64,000 nt of DNA, from positions 1 through 64,000 of the forward strand of contig NZ_RFSK01000005.1 of the NCBI RefSeq assembly GCF_009923995.1, in the 5' to 3' direction. Shown in pieces: positions 7,294-14,512 of this stretch. The first letter of the stretch is position 1. Every line of letters starts with the position of its first letter. The notes below the pieces were generated by a model. The model searched no databases. It was not told the DNA's origin and saw only the letters and a list, made by a program, of their open reading frames with translations. Both the position numbers and the translations under genes were made by a program. Source of the DNA: Janthinobacterium sp. GTDB taxonomy: Bacteria > Pseudomonadota > Gammaproteobacteria > Burkholderiales > Burkholderiaceae_D.

Positions 7294-8948
7294 GCGGCCT
7301 CCCGTGCCAGGGTGCGGGCGATGTCGTCGGCCGCGCGCAAGCCGAGCGCGGCCATGCTGAGGGTGGTGTTGACGACGCTGGCCGACGGCATGGCGCCGCC
7401 GCCCGGCAGCCACAGGTTGGCGTGGTCGTGGGCGCGGCAGTTGCCGTCGACGACGGAATCGGCGCGGTTCGAGCCCATGATGACGCCGCCCATGATGTGG
7501 TTGTTCGCGTTCAGGCTGCTGGTGATGTTGAATTCCACGGCGCCGAACAGCTTGCCGATGTGCTCCAGCTGCGCATGCGCGGCCTTGGCGCCATTGCGCA
7601 CGTAGTCGCCCACGTCGTAATAAATGTCAGGACAGGCCAGGCCCAGCGGGTCCTTGCGCGTCTTGCTCAATGTCAAGCGGTTGTGCGCTTCCGGCAGCGG
7701 CTCCAGGCTGATCGACAGGTCCACGCCAAACGCGGCGCGGCGGCGGATTTCATCATCGAGGTCCTTGCCCACCAGGCCCAGCTTGAGCGACTGCTGCGTC
7801 GCCGGTCCCACGCGCGTGATGTTGTTCAGGATCATCTTGTTGGCCGAATACTGGCCACGGAAGGCGCCGTCACGCGGCCCCACCAGGCAGCTGCTCTGCG
7901 CGGGGCCACGGCCCGTCCAGATCGGCTCGTTGGCGAGGAAGGTACAGTGGAAACCGGAATGGTCCATCATGTTGCGGCCCACCTGGTCGGAACTGTTGGC
8001 GATGCCGTTCGGATTGTTCTGGTTGGCCGCCAGCAACAGCAAGCGGGGCGTCTCGATGCCGTTGCAGGCGATGACGAAAGCCTTGCCCGTCGCCATGTGC
8101 GACTGCTTCTTCGCGTCGTACCAGTGCACGGCCGTCACGCGGTTGTTCTGGTCCGTGTCGATGCGGTAGACGACGGCTTCGGCCAGCACGCCCGCCCCTT
8201 TCAGTTCGGCCCGCTCCACGTGGTGGATGCCGTTGTACATGGCGCCGATGGGGCAGATGGGCTGGCAATTATTATTGCCGCAGCAAGTCGGGCGGCCCTG
8301 CCACGGGCGCGTCGAACGGCCCTGCGGGATCGGCACGGAACGGTAGCCGTGCGGGTTGACCACTTCGGCGAAGCGCTTGTCACCATAGCCCCAGGGCACC
8401 ATGTCCATCGGGTAAGGCTTGCTGCGCTCGCTGGGCGACTGCAGCGCCGGATCGTTGGGGCCGGCCACGCCCATTTCCTGCTCGGCGCGGCAATAGTACG
8501 GTTCCAGCTCATCGTAGGAAATGGCCCAGTCGCGCCCTACCCCGTAATCGCTTTTCATGCGCATGTCGGACGGCAGGTGGCGCCAGCACGACGCGGCCCA
8601 GTGCCAGGTGGTGCCGCCCACCGTGCGCAGATATCCCTGCTGGAAACTGCTACCGCTGGGGCCGGACAGTTCCACATAGTTATTCTTCGGGAAGTACAGG
8701 GGCGCGGGCGCGTTCTCCGCCTGCGGATACAGGCCCTGGAAGTCCGAGCCGACGCGGTTTTCGAACGGCATGTTGCGCCAGTTTTCCACGGCCTGCCCCC
8801 GCTCGATGCGCAGGCCCGCTTCCAGCATGATCACGGAATGGCCTTGCGCGGCCAACTGGTCGGCCATCATGGCGCCGACGACGCCGGAACCGACAATGAC
8901 GACATCGGCGACGACGTCGCCATTACTCTTGAATTGGGGGGATTTCAT
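7290..8948 (-). CDS. GMC-family FAD-dependent dehydrogenase, large subunit
   Basis: 552 residues. The N-terminal Rossmann fingerprint VVIVGSGVVGAMMADQLAAQGHSVIMLEAG binds FAD. GTTWHWAASCWRH and the late NNHIMGGVIMG / PGGGAMPSASVVNTTLSM blocks are GMC_oxred signatures. A CCGNNNCQPICPIG cluster, common in the gluconate 2-dehydrogenase/sorbitol dehydrogenase branch, could coordinate an iron-sulfur centre or form disulfides. No signal peptide of its own is seen; it presumably crosses the membrane bound to the Tat-exported small subunit encoded just upstream (ATGA overlap at 8945-8948). Likely reaction: oxidation of a sugar, polyol or sugar acid in the periplasm. Substrate not predictable here. 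Confidence 0.92.
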   Translation of the reverse strand: MKSPQFKSNGDVVADVVIVGSGVVGAMMADQLAAQGHSVIMLEAGLRIERGQAVENWRNMPFENRVGSDFQGLYPQAENAPAPLYFPKNNYVELSGPSGSSFQQGYLRTVGGTTWHWAASCWRHLPSDMRMKSDYGVGRDWAISYDELEPYYCRAEQEMGVAGPNDPALQSPSERSKPYPMDMVPWGYGDKRFAEVVNPHGYRSVPIPQGRSTRPWQGRPTCCGNNNCQPICPIGAMYNGIHHVERAELKGAGVLAEAVVYRIDTDQNNRVTAVHWYDAKKQSHMATGKAFVIACNGIETPRLLLLAANQNNPNGIANSSDQVGRNMMDHSGFHCTFLANEPIWTGRGPAQSSCLVGPRDGAFRGQYSANKMILNNITRVGPATQQSLKLGLVGKDLDDEIRRRAAFGVDLSISLEPLPEAHNRLTLSKTRKDPLGLACPDIYYDVGDYVRNGAKAAHAQLEHIGKLFGAVEFNITSSLNANNHIMGGVIMGSNRADSVVDGNCRAHDHANLWLPGGGAMPSASVVNTTLSMAALGLRAADDIARTLAREAA

Positions 8949-9610
8949 TTTGCTTGCTTGCCTTTCGGTTCGGGAGTGCCGGTGGTGGCCGGCGCGGGCA
9001 CGGGCTTCGGTGCCACGGGCGCGGCAACGCCCACGGCCGGCGGCGCCTTCAGCCACCACAGGGGGCCGTAATTGCAATACGTGGGCACGACCTGGCCATC
9101 GGCCACCGTGCGGTACATCAACGCTTCCGCATACGCGACGACGACGGACTTCGTGCCCTGCGCCGCGTTGCCGGCGACCGTGCCCGTGTACCAGGCGGCG
9201 ACGATGGCCAGCGCCAGCTCGCGCAGGCCGGCGCCGGCGGCGGTGGCGGCCGCCAGCAAGGTCCTGGCTTCCTGTCCCGTGACGAGCAGCGCGCCCAGGC
9301 GCGGCAACTGTTCGACGAAGCCGGGCACGTTGATGCGCATGGCCTGTTCGATGCGTGCCGCCGTGGCTGCCGACAGGTCGCGGTGCCCCGTGATGGTTTG
9401 CGACAGGGTATAGAACAGCATGCTGCCCGGCGCCAGGCCGGCAGCGGGTGCGCTGGCCGGCGCCTGCATGGCGGCCGACAGTGGATTGCTCCAGAAGCCA
9501 GCCTGCGCCAGCAAGGCGGCCAGGCCGATCAGGGCGTGGCGGCGGCTGATGCGCGTGGTGGTGGACGGTGCTGCTGGTGGCCCGGATGGTGCGTTGCCTG
9601 GATGATTCAT
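8945..9610 (-). CDS. Tat-exported small subunit of the GMC dehydrogenase (sorbitol dehydrogenase-like)
   Basis: 221 residues. A twin-arginine signal (TRISRRHALIGLAALLAQAGF, residues about 20-40) precedes an alanine-rich helical domain and a low-complexity Pro/Ala/Lys tail. Near the C-terminus, AYAEALMYRTVADGQVVPTYCNYGPLWW matches the conserved end of small subunits of membrane FAD-dependent sorbitol/fructose/gluconate dehydrogenases. Its job in the family is to carry the flavoprotein through the Tat pathway and stabilise it. The ATG at 9610 is chosen over a TTG at 9628. First gene of a three-gene operon with ATGA-type overlaps throughout. Confidence 0.85.
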   Translation of the reverse strand: MNHPGNAPSGPPAAPSTTTRISRRHALIGLAALLAQAGFWSNPLSAAMQAPASAPAAGLAPGSMLFYTLSQTITGHRDLSAATAARIEQAMRINVPGFVEQLPRLGALLVTGQEARTLLAAATAAGAGLRELALAIVAAWYTGTVAGNAAQGTKSVVVAYAEALMYRTVADGQVVPTYCNYGPLWWLKAPPAVGVAAPVAPKPVPAPATTGTPEPKGKQAK

Positions 9611-9696
9611 GAGACGAGACTCCCGCAAGACTTGCTATTTTATTGACTACGATGATTGCGTTAAATCACATTTGAGCAAATGCAATCCGTGCCGTT

Positions 9697-9726
9697 ATTA
9701 TCCTACAGAAATAAATTGTTTGCCAA
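9697..9726 (-). promoter_or_regulatory. Candidate promoter of the GMC dehydrogenase operon
   Basis: Minus-strand -35 TTGGCA (9726-9721), 18-base spacer, -10 GATAAT (9702-9697), about 90 bases before the first ATG, in the only AT-rich part of this intergenic region. Confidence 0.45.
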
Positions 9727-10166
9727 TGTAGTATTACTACGCGAACACCATCCATTCACCCGGTTGTGTGCCGCATCGCATGATCCCGTCCTGCCCCTGG
9801 GGAGGCAGTCATGGCCCGCAACAGCATGGCGGCTGGCCCGAGACGATTGCAAATTCGCTTATGAATTGGCGGCATGACAGACAAGCATACCCGTTTAATG
9901 CGCACCCATCCGCCACGCACCGAAGCCCACCTTGCCGCTTGCCGCCTTCGCCTGCCTGCCCACGGCACAGCAACCGCAAGCCACGCGCGAACGGCGCGCA
10001 TGCGAGATATGGCACGGCATGTCAGGGGGATGTCACGGCAAAACCGGCAAGACATCTTGTCCGCGTCGGGGAACAGCTGCAGGGAGAAATACGGGGTGGC
10101 GATCGGGCGCTTGAGGCCCTGCGCACGGCAAGGGAGACCGCATCGCCCGGCGCGTCGCAAACAAAT
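9727..10166. other. Intergenic region without a supported gene
   Basis: About 440 bases between the dehydrogenase promoter and the PEP-CTERM terminator. A 150-codon minus-strand frame (9756-10208) is open, but it has Arg/Cys-rich shadow-like composition, no ribosome-binding site, and runs into the terminator hairpin. I see no RNA gene either. Confidence 0.4.
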
Positions 10167-10196
10167 AAAAGCCCGGTGCATGGACCGGGCTTTTTC
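10160..10196. terminator. Terminator downstream of the PEP-CTERM gene (bidirectional shape)
   Basis: An 11-bp stem AAAAGCCCGGT / ACCGGGCTTTT (10167-10177, 10184-10194). On the minus strand it is followed by TTTTATTTGTTT, about 105 bases after the PEP-CTERM stop. The plus strand also ends in a T run. Confidence 0.82.
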
Positions 10197-10299
10197 GTGC
10201 AATGGCATGCGCTACGGAGGGCGCTCGCAGCGCGGGCCGCAGAAACCCGTCGCGGCGCCCCTGCCTGCGGCAGGCGCACGCATCTGCAGGGGCAGGCTT

Positions 10300-10923
10300 C
10301 TAGCCCCTGCGCGCGCGACGCCGGCGCGCCACCAGGCCCATCAGACCCAGGCCGGCAGCCAGCATGGCATAGTTCGCAGGCTCGGGCACGGCGGCGGTTA
10401 CCGACACATTGTCCAGTGCCGCACCCCAGGCGCTATTCTTGCTGTAGCCCTGAAAGTACAAGGTACTGCTGGCATTGGTGGCAACAAAGCTGAAACCTTC
10501 TGTCACCCAGCCCATGTTCGACGGCGACCTGCCCGTGCTGTCGAAACTGAAGGTGTGCACGCCTGTCACGCCCGCATCCAGCAGTTTGAGGCTACCGCCG
10601 CCTTCGGCATTGCCCGCCAGGCTGAAACTGACGTTATACAGCTGTCCGACCACGGTGCCGAAGGACTGCGAAATGCGTCCGCCAGTATTGCCATTCAAAT
10701 CCAGGCTGTAGCGCCCCTCCGCATGCTGCCAGTAGCGATTGACGATGTCGACACTGCCGCTGTCAACGCTCCAGGCACCCAGATGCGCGCCGCTGTTCAG
10801 CTGCGCGAAGGGGCCGTCAAACGTGCTCGATTCGAGGCCGCCGTTGCTCAACAAGTTAGCGTGCGCCATAGGCGCGGCCAGAATCAGGGCCGCCACACCG
10901 GCCAATACCGTCAACTTACGCAT
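10300..10923 (-). CDS. PEP-CTERM sorting domain surface/exported protein
   Basis: 207 residues: a classical signal peptide (RKLTVLAGVAALILAAPMAHA), a beta-rich extracellular domain of about 150 residues beginning NLLSNGGLESSTFDG (the 'choice-of-anchor'/DUF642-like jelly-roll pattern, with LYNVSFSLAGN and LDNVSV), and a C-terminal sorting signal VPEPANYAMLAAGLGLMGLVARRRR. In the family this tripartite tail (PEP motif, helix, arginine cluster) is cut by an exosortase (EpsH-type) and the protein is exported with extracellular polysaccharide. AAGGAT lies upstream of the ATG. No exosortase is in the window. The AT-rich 260 bases upstream hold its promoter. Confidence 0.9.
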   Translation of the reverse strand: MRKLTVLAGVAALILAAPMAHANLLSNGGLESSTFDGPFAQLNSGAHLGAWSVDSGSVDIVNRYWQHAEGRYSLDLNGNTGGRISQSFGTVVGQLYNVSFSLAGNAEGGGSLKLLDAGVTGVHTFSFDSTGRSPSNMGWVTEGFSFVATNASSTLYFQGYSKNSAWGAALDNVSVTAAVPEPANYAMLAAGLGLMGLVARRRRARRG

Positions 10924-11183
10924 AATCCCATCCTTTTTATTTTGTTCAAGAAATTTATTTTTCTTGCAACGATCAGCTTAGGGATGAGAAATTAAAATAC
11001 AAATAATATTTTCAAGTTAACAATGGATGATTTATCCAGATCAAGAAAACCAGCCATCCGGCGGCGATGCCCCCTATCCAGGCGGCCACCCGGCCCGCAC
11101 TCTGGAGAGCAAGGCACTGGCACGTCCCGGCATCCACGGACGCGCCAACTGGGGACGGACGCGCCGGCCTGCCGCTTTTTGGC

Positions 11184-11903
11184 TTACCGATCCCGCACCG
11201 CGGCAATACCGGCCAGGGCTTTCATGATCAAGGACGCCGTTGCGTGCGGCCGGGATATGTAGATGGCATGGCTGCCGGCGGCTTCGGCCACCGTCGAGCC
11301 GGCACGCCGCGCCATCTGGCGTTGCGCCACGGGTGAAATCATCTTGTCCTCGGTGGCAACCAGATACCAGCTGGGCTTGCTCCTCCAGGCTGGCACCGCA
11401 ACCACGCCCGTCAATGCGGCAAGCCCCCACGGCACCTGCGCCGCCGCCATGAAGTTTGCCTTGTGCCTGGGAACATCGGCCGCGAACGCTGCCGCAAACT
11501 TCTTCTGCTCAAGCAGCAGGAAACCATCCTGCGGCGGCAGGATCGGCGGGACCGGCGCATCAGGCGGCGCATTGCGCAGCAGCGTCTCGACAGACTCGCC
11601 CTGGTCCGGCACGAATGCCGCAATGTAGACCAGTGCCTCGACCTGAGGGTCGTTCCCCATGGCCGTGACCACGGCGCCGCCGTAGGAATGCCCGACGAGG
11701 ACTACGGGTCCCGGAGCCGCGCGGATGACCCTCAGGGTGGCCGCAACATCGTCGGCCAGCGATAGCGTAGGGTTTTGCACGATGGACACGTGACAGCCAT
11801 CCTGGCGCAGCGCCATGTACACGCCTTCCCAGCCAGAGCCATCCACAAAACCACCATGCACCAACACGACCGTTGGCCGTCCAGCACCTGTCGTTTCTGC
11901 CAT
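11184..11903 (-). CDS. Alpha/beta hydrolase (esterase/hydroxynitrile-lyase-like)
   Basis: 239 residues without signal peptide. The N-terminal VVLVHGGFVDGSGWEGVYMAL holds the oxyanion-hole HGG. The nucleophile elbow is VGHSYGG, the acid lies in VATEDKMISP, and the histidine in AGSHAIYISRPHA. This is the pattern of the small EstC / salicylic-acid-binding-protein-2-like subfamily (alpha/beta fold hydrolase_6). GGGAGG precedes the ATG. It is monocistronic and unrelated to the hydrolase at 1001-1804 beyond the fold. Confidence 0.88.
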   Translation of the reverse strand: MAETTGAGRPTVVLVHGGFVDGSGWEGVYMALRQDGCHVSIVQNPTLSLADDVAATLRVIRAAPGPVVLVGHSYGGAVVTAMGNDPQVEALVYIAAFVPDQGESVETLLRNAPPDAPVPPILPPQDGFLLLEQKKFAAAFAADVPRHKANFMAAAQVPWGLAALTGVVAVPAWRSKPSWYLVATEDKMISPVAQRQMARRAGSTVAEAAGSHAIYISRPHATASLIMKALAGIAAVRDR

Positions 11904-12103
11904 TTGAGCCTCCCAGGAAATCGGAACTGACGGGAATGACGTCCCCTCCGGCGCTGCGAGCGCATGACAAGGCGGGCTGGGATACTGGCGCCGCGGCCAA
12001 CACTCGCTTGTACAAGCTTATCGCCTTGGACTTGACGACCTGTGCGATTGATCAATAAGCGTGCCGCAATCGGCCCTGCGCAGACGAGCCGGCCCGAAAA
12101 TGC

Positions 12104-12135
12104 AAAAAGCCCAACCGGTAAAGGCTGGGCTTTTT
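12104..12135 (-). terminator. Terminator of tRNA-Asn copy 2
   Basis: Stem AAAAAGCCCA / TGGGCTTTTT (12104-12113, 12126-12135), 14 bases beyond the tRNA 3' end, T-rich on the minus strand. Confidence 0.85.
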
Positions 12136-12149
12136 GCTACTACATGTTC

Positions 12150-12225
12150 TGGCTCCCCGACCTGGACTCGAACCAGGGACCTGCGGATTAACAGTCCGTC
12201 GCTCTACCAACTGAGCTATCAGGGA
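12150..12225 (-). tRNA. tRNA-Asn (GTT), copy 2
   Basis: 76 bases, identical to the copy at 2654-2729: same cloverleaf, GTT anticodon and encoded CCA. Separate transcription unit with its own promoter and terminator. Confidence 0.97.
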
Positions 12226-12236
12226 AAAGAGGCCGC

Positions 12237-12265
12237 ATTTTATAGGGCTAGGTTGCAGATGTCCA
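12237..12265 (-). promoter_or_regulatory. Promoter of tRNA-Asn copy 2
   Basis: Minus-strand -35 TGGACA (12265-12260), 17-base spacer, -10 TAAAAT (12242-12237). Confidence 0.7.
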
Positions 12266-12318
12266 GATTTCCGCCGCAAAATATGTATTTTTTTCCATAT
12301 GGCGTCGCTTGAGCATGC

Positions 12319-12645
12319 TCAACCCGGATGGGTCTGCGGGTGATAGTCAAAGACCAGCACGCGCCCCAGCCATGGCTTGAGAAGTTCGACGAAGGCCAGG
12401 TGCGCCGGATGGGTCAGGTAAGCGTCGCGCGCTCCGGCATGGTCGAAAGTCAGGGTAAAGCAATCGGTGAAGCCATCCTCGAGGCCTTCCGGACTGACAT
12501 TCGGCCCCCATTCGAATTGCTGCACGCCGGGTATGCGGTGTTTCAGCTGCGAGAACTCGTAGACGAGCTCGGCGTGCTTGGTGGACGTGATGCCGTCAAG
12601 AAAGTCGCACAGGACAATATGGCGCAAGGCAGAGGTACAAGTCAT
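12319..12645 (-). CDS. Dabb family (stress-responsive A/B barrel) protein
   Basis: 108 residues forming a single dimeric alpha/beta-barrel module: the first strand LRHIVLCDFLDG, a helix, QLKHRIPGVQQFEWGPNVSPEGLEDGFTDCFTLTF in the middle, and RDAYLTHPAHLAFVELLKPWL at the end. This YLTHPAH block is the most conserved part of Dabb proteins. The family includes small cyclases, isomerases and stress proteins of unknown chemistry. The ATG at 12645 follows an AGGAG and fits the family; the open extension upstream runs into the next terminator. It lies between tRNA-Asn copies 2 and 3 on the same strand. Confidence 0.88.
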   Translation of the reverse strand: MTCTSALRHIVLCDFLDGITSTKHAELVYEFSQLKHRIPGVQQFEWGPNVSPEGLEDGFTDCFTLTFDHAGARDAYLTHPAHLAFVELLKPWLGRVLVFDYHPQTHPG

Positions 12646-12728
12646 GGGGTGGCGCTCCTGAAGTGATACGGTCAGGATAGCGCAAAACGCGATATCGCAC
12701 CGGCCGGCCCTGCCGGCGGCGGCGGAAA

Positions 12729-12760
12729 ACAAAAAAGGCCATGTTTTTCAACATGGCCTT
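12729..12760 (-). terminator. Terminator of tRNA-Asn copy 3
   Basis: Stem AAGGCCATGTT / AACATGGCCTT (12735-12745, 12750-12760) followed on the minus strand by a T run. It differs from the copy-4 terminator by one compensated base pair. Confidence 0.9.
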
Positions 12761-12768
12761 CCGAATTC

Positions 12769-12844
12769 TGGCTCCCCGACCTGGACTCGAACCAGGGACC
12801 TGCGGATTAACAGTCCGTCGCTCTACCAACTGAGCTATCAGGGA
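12769..12844 (-). tRNA. tRNA-Asn (GTT), copy 3
   Basis: 76 bases, identical to the other three copies: GTT anticodon and encoded CCA. Confidence 0.97.
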
Positions 12845-12855
12845 AAAGAGGCCGC

Positions 12856-12884
12856 ATTATATAGGGCAAATTTTCAATTGTCTA
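12856..12884 (-). promoter_or_regulatory. Promoter of tRNA-Asn copy 3
   Basis: Minus-strand -35 TAGACA (12884-12879), 17-base spacer, -10 TATAAT (12861-12856). Confidence 0.78.
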
Positions 12885-12939
12885 GATTTCCATAGGGAAA
12901 TTCTCATCCATGCCCCGGCATCCACGCCGATGGCACGCA

Positions 12940-12971
12940 ACAAAAAAGGCCACGTTTTTCAACGTGGCCTT
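12940..12971 (-). terminator. Terminator of tRNA-Asn copy 4
   Basis: Stem AAGGCCACGTT / AACGTGGCCTT (12946-12956, 12961-12971) with loop and T run like copy 3. Confidence 0.9.
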
Positions 12972-12979
12972 TCGAATTC

Positions 12980-13055
12980 TGGCTCCCCGACCTGGACTCG
13001 AACCAGGGACCTGCGGATTAACAGTCCGTCGCTCTACCAACTGAGCTATCAGGGA
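12980..13055 (-). tRNA. tRNA-Asn (GTT), copy 4
   Basis: 76 bases, identical to the other copies. Lies 135 bases upstream of copy 3 on the same strand, with an independent promoter and terminator. Confidence 0.97.
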
Positions 13056-13066
13056 AAAGAGGCAAT

Positions 13067-13095
13067 ATTATATGTCGCTTATTCCATATTTGCAA
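13067..13095 (-). promoter_or_regulatory. Promoter of tRNA-Asn copy 4
   Basis: Minus-strand -35 TTGCAA (13095-13090), 17-base spacer, -10 TATAAT (13072-13067). Confidence 0.75.
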
Positions 13096-13186
13096 GACTC
13101 AAACTGCATCTCGCCGCATACGGCCATCACCGACTTTCTACTGCCATCAGCGCCGCACTTGCATGCAGCGCCGAAGAAGCAAGATC

Positions 13187-14401
13187 TTAAAGCACTTTGG
13201 CGATCGCGTCAATAACGATGTCGATATTGCGCGAATTCAATGCTGCCACGCAGATACGGCCCGTGTCGACGGCGTAGATCGACTGCTCGCGCAAGGACGC
13301 CACCTGCTCCTTGGTGAGACCGGAGTACGAGAACATGCCGATCTGCTGGCGCACGAATTCGAAATCATGGCCTGGCGCCTTGGCTTTCAGCTTTTCCACG
13401 AAGGCGTTGCGCATTTCGCGGATGCGCACGCGCATGCCGGCCAGCTCCTCTTCCCACAGCTGGCGCAGTTCCGGCGTGGCCAGCACGGTGGCGACCACCT
13501 TGCCGCCGTGCGTAGGCGGGTTCGAGTAGTTGGTGCGCACGACGCGCTTCAATTGCGACAGCAGGCGTGCCGCCTCATCGGCGCTGGCAGCGACGACGCT
13601 CAGGGCGCCCACGCGCTCGCCGTACAGCGAGAACGATTTGGAGAACGAGTTCGACACCAGCAGCGGGCCGCCCGCGTCGGCGAAGCGGCGCACCACGGCG
13701 CCGTCTTCGGCGATGCCGTTGGCGAAGCCCTGGTAGGCCATGTCCAGGAACGGCACCAGGCCGCGCGACGTCACGACGCTGATGATCTGGTCCCACTGGG
13801 CCACGCTCAGGTCCGCGCCCGTCGGGTTGTGGCAGCAGGCGTGCAGCACGACGATGGAGCCGGCCGGCATGGCATCCAGGCTGGCCAGCATGCCGTCGAA
13901 GTTCACGCCATGGGTGGCGGCATCGTAGTAGGTGTAGTTATTCACGACGAAACCGGCGTTCTCGAACAGCGCGCGGTGGTTTTCCCAGCTTGGGTCGCTG
14001 ATGTAGACTTGCGCGCCCGGCGCGAAGCGCTGCAGGAAGTCGGCGCCGATCTTCAGCGCGCCCGTGCCGCCGATGGCTTGCACGGTGACGGCGCGGCGCT
14101 CTTGAATTACGGCGCTATCGGCGCCAAATACGAGTTCTTGCACTGCCTTGTCGTAGGCGGCCAGGCCTTCGATCGGCAGGTAGGTGCGCGGGGCAGCCTG
14201 TTCGATCAGGATGGCTTCCGCCTTGCGTACGCAAGCTAACAGAGGCACCTTGCCGTTGTCGTCATAATAGACGCCGACGCCCAGATTGATCTTGGCGGGA
14301 TTCTGGTCCGCGTTAAATGCTTCGGTGATGCCCAGGATCGGGTCGCGTGGGGCCATCTCGATGGCGCTAAACAGACTGGCAGAAACAGTTGGGTTCGTCA
14401 T
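13187..14401 (-). CDS. Aromatic/aspartate aminotransferase (class I, PLP-dependent)
   Basis: 404 residues, the length of TyrB/AspC-type enzymes. Visible marks are the N-terminal [22 protein letters not shown], the PLP-phosphate region [15 protein letters not shown], the [13 protein letters not shown] motif with the Asn that contacts the cofactor, [14 protein letters not shown] with the pyridine-binding Asp, and [18 protein letters not shown] with the Schiff-base lysine. It transfers the amino group between aspartate, tyrosine or phenylalanine and 2-oxoglutarate. I place the start at the ATG before TNPTVSAS; the upstream 37 codons lie in the divergent promoter region shared with uvrB. TyrB and AspC cannot be separated by eye. 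Confidence 0.92.
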   Translation of the reverse strand: MTNPTVSASLFSAIEMAPRDPILGITEAFNADQNPAKINLGVGVYYDDNGKVPLLACVRKAEAILIEQAAPRTYLPIEGLAAYDKAVQELVFGADSAVIQERRAVTVQAIGGTGALKIGADFLQRFAPGAQVYISDPSWENHRALFENAGFVVNNYTYYDAATHGVNFDGMLASLDAMPAGSIVVLHACCHNPTGADLSVAQWDQIISVVTSRGLVPFLDMAYQGFANGIAEDGAVVRRFADAGGPLLVSNSFSKSFSLYGERVGALSVVAASADEAARLLSQLKRVVRTNYSNPPTHGGKVVATVLATPELRQLWEEELAGMRVRIREMRNAFVEKLKAKAPGHDFEFVRQQIGMFSYSGLTKEQVASLREQSIYAVDTGRICVAALNSRNIDIVIDAIAKVL

Positions 14402-14512
14402 GATAAGATTGGATTCGATTGGAAGCAGGTTCACAGCGGAGTTGTAGACAGCGCCCCGAATACAACGCCAGGGCCGCCAGCAGAGCACTATTCTAACAAA
14501 GGTCTGATTCAC

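Noticed and set aside
7212-9071. 619-codon plus-strand frame opposite the GMC dehydrogenase
   Set aside because: No start signal, shadow-type composition, and it lies across two firmly identified genes.
9756-10208. 150-codon minus-strand frame in the intergenic region before the dehydrogenase operon
   Set aside because: No ribosome-binding site, Arg/Cys-rich shadow composition, and it starts beyond the PEP-CTERM terminator hairpin.
12150-13055. Tandem tRNA-Asn copies as attachment sites of an integrated element
   Set aside because: No integrase, no partial tRNA 3' duplicates and only one small gene between the copies; ordinary gene duplication explains them.
14402-14512. LexA box between the aminotransferase gene and uvrB
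   Set aside because: No CTGT-N8-ACAG match was found in the divergent region.
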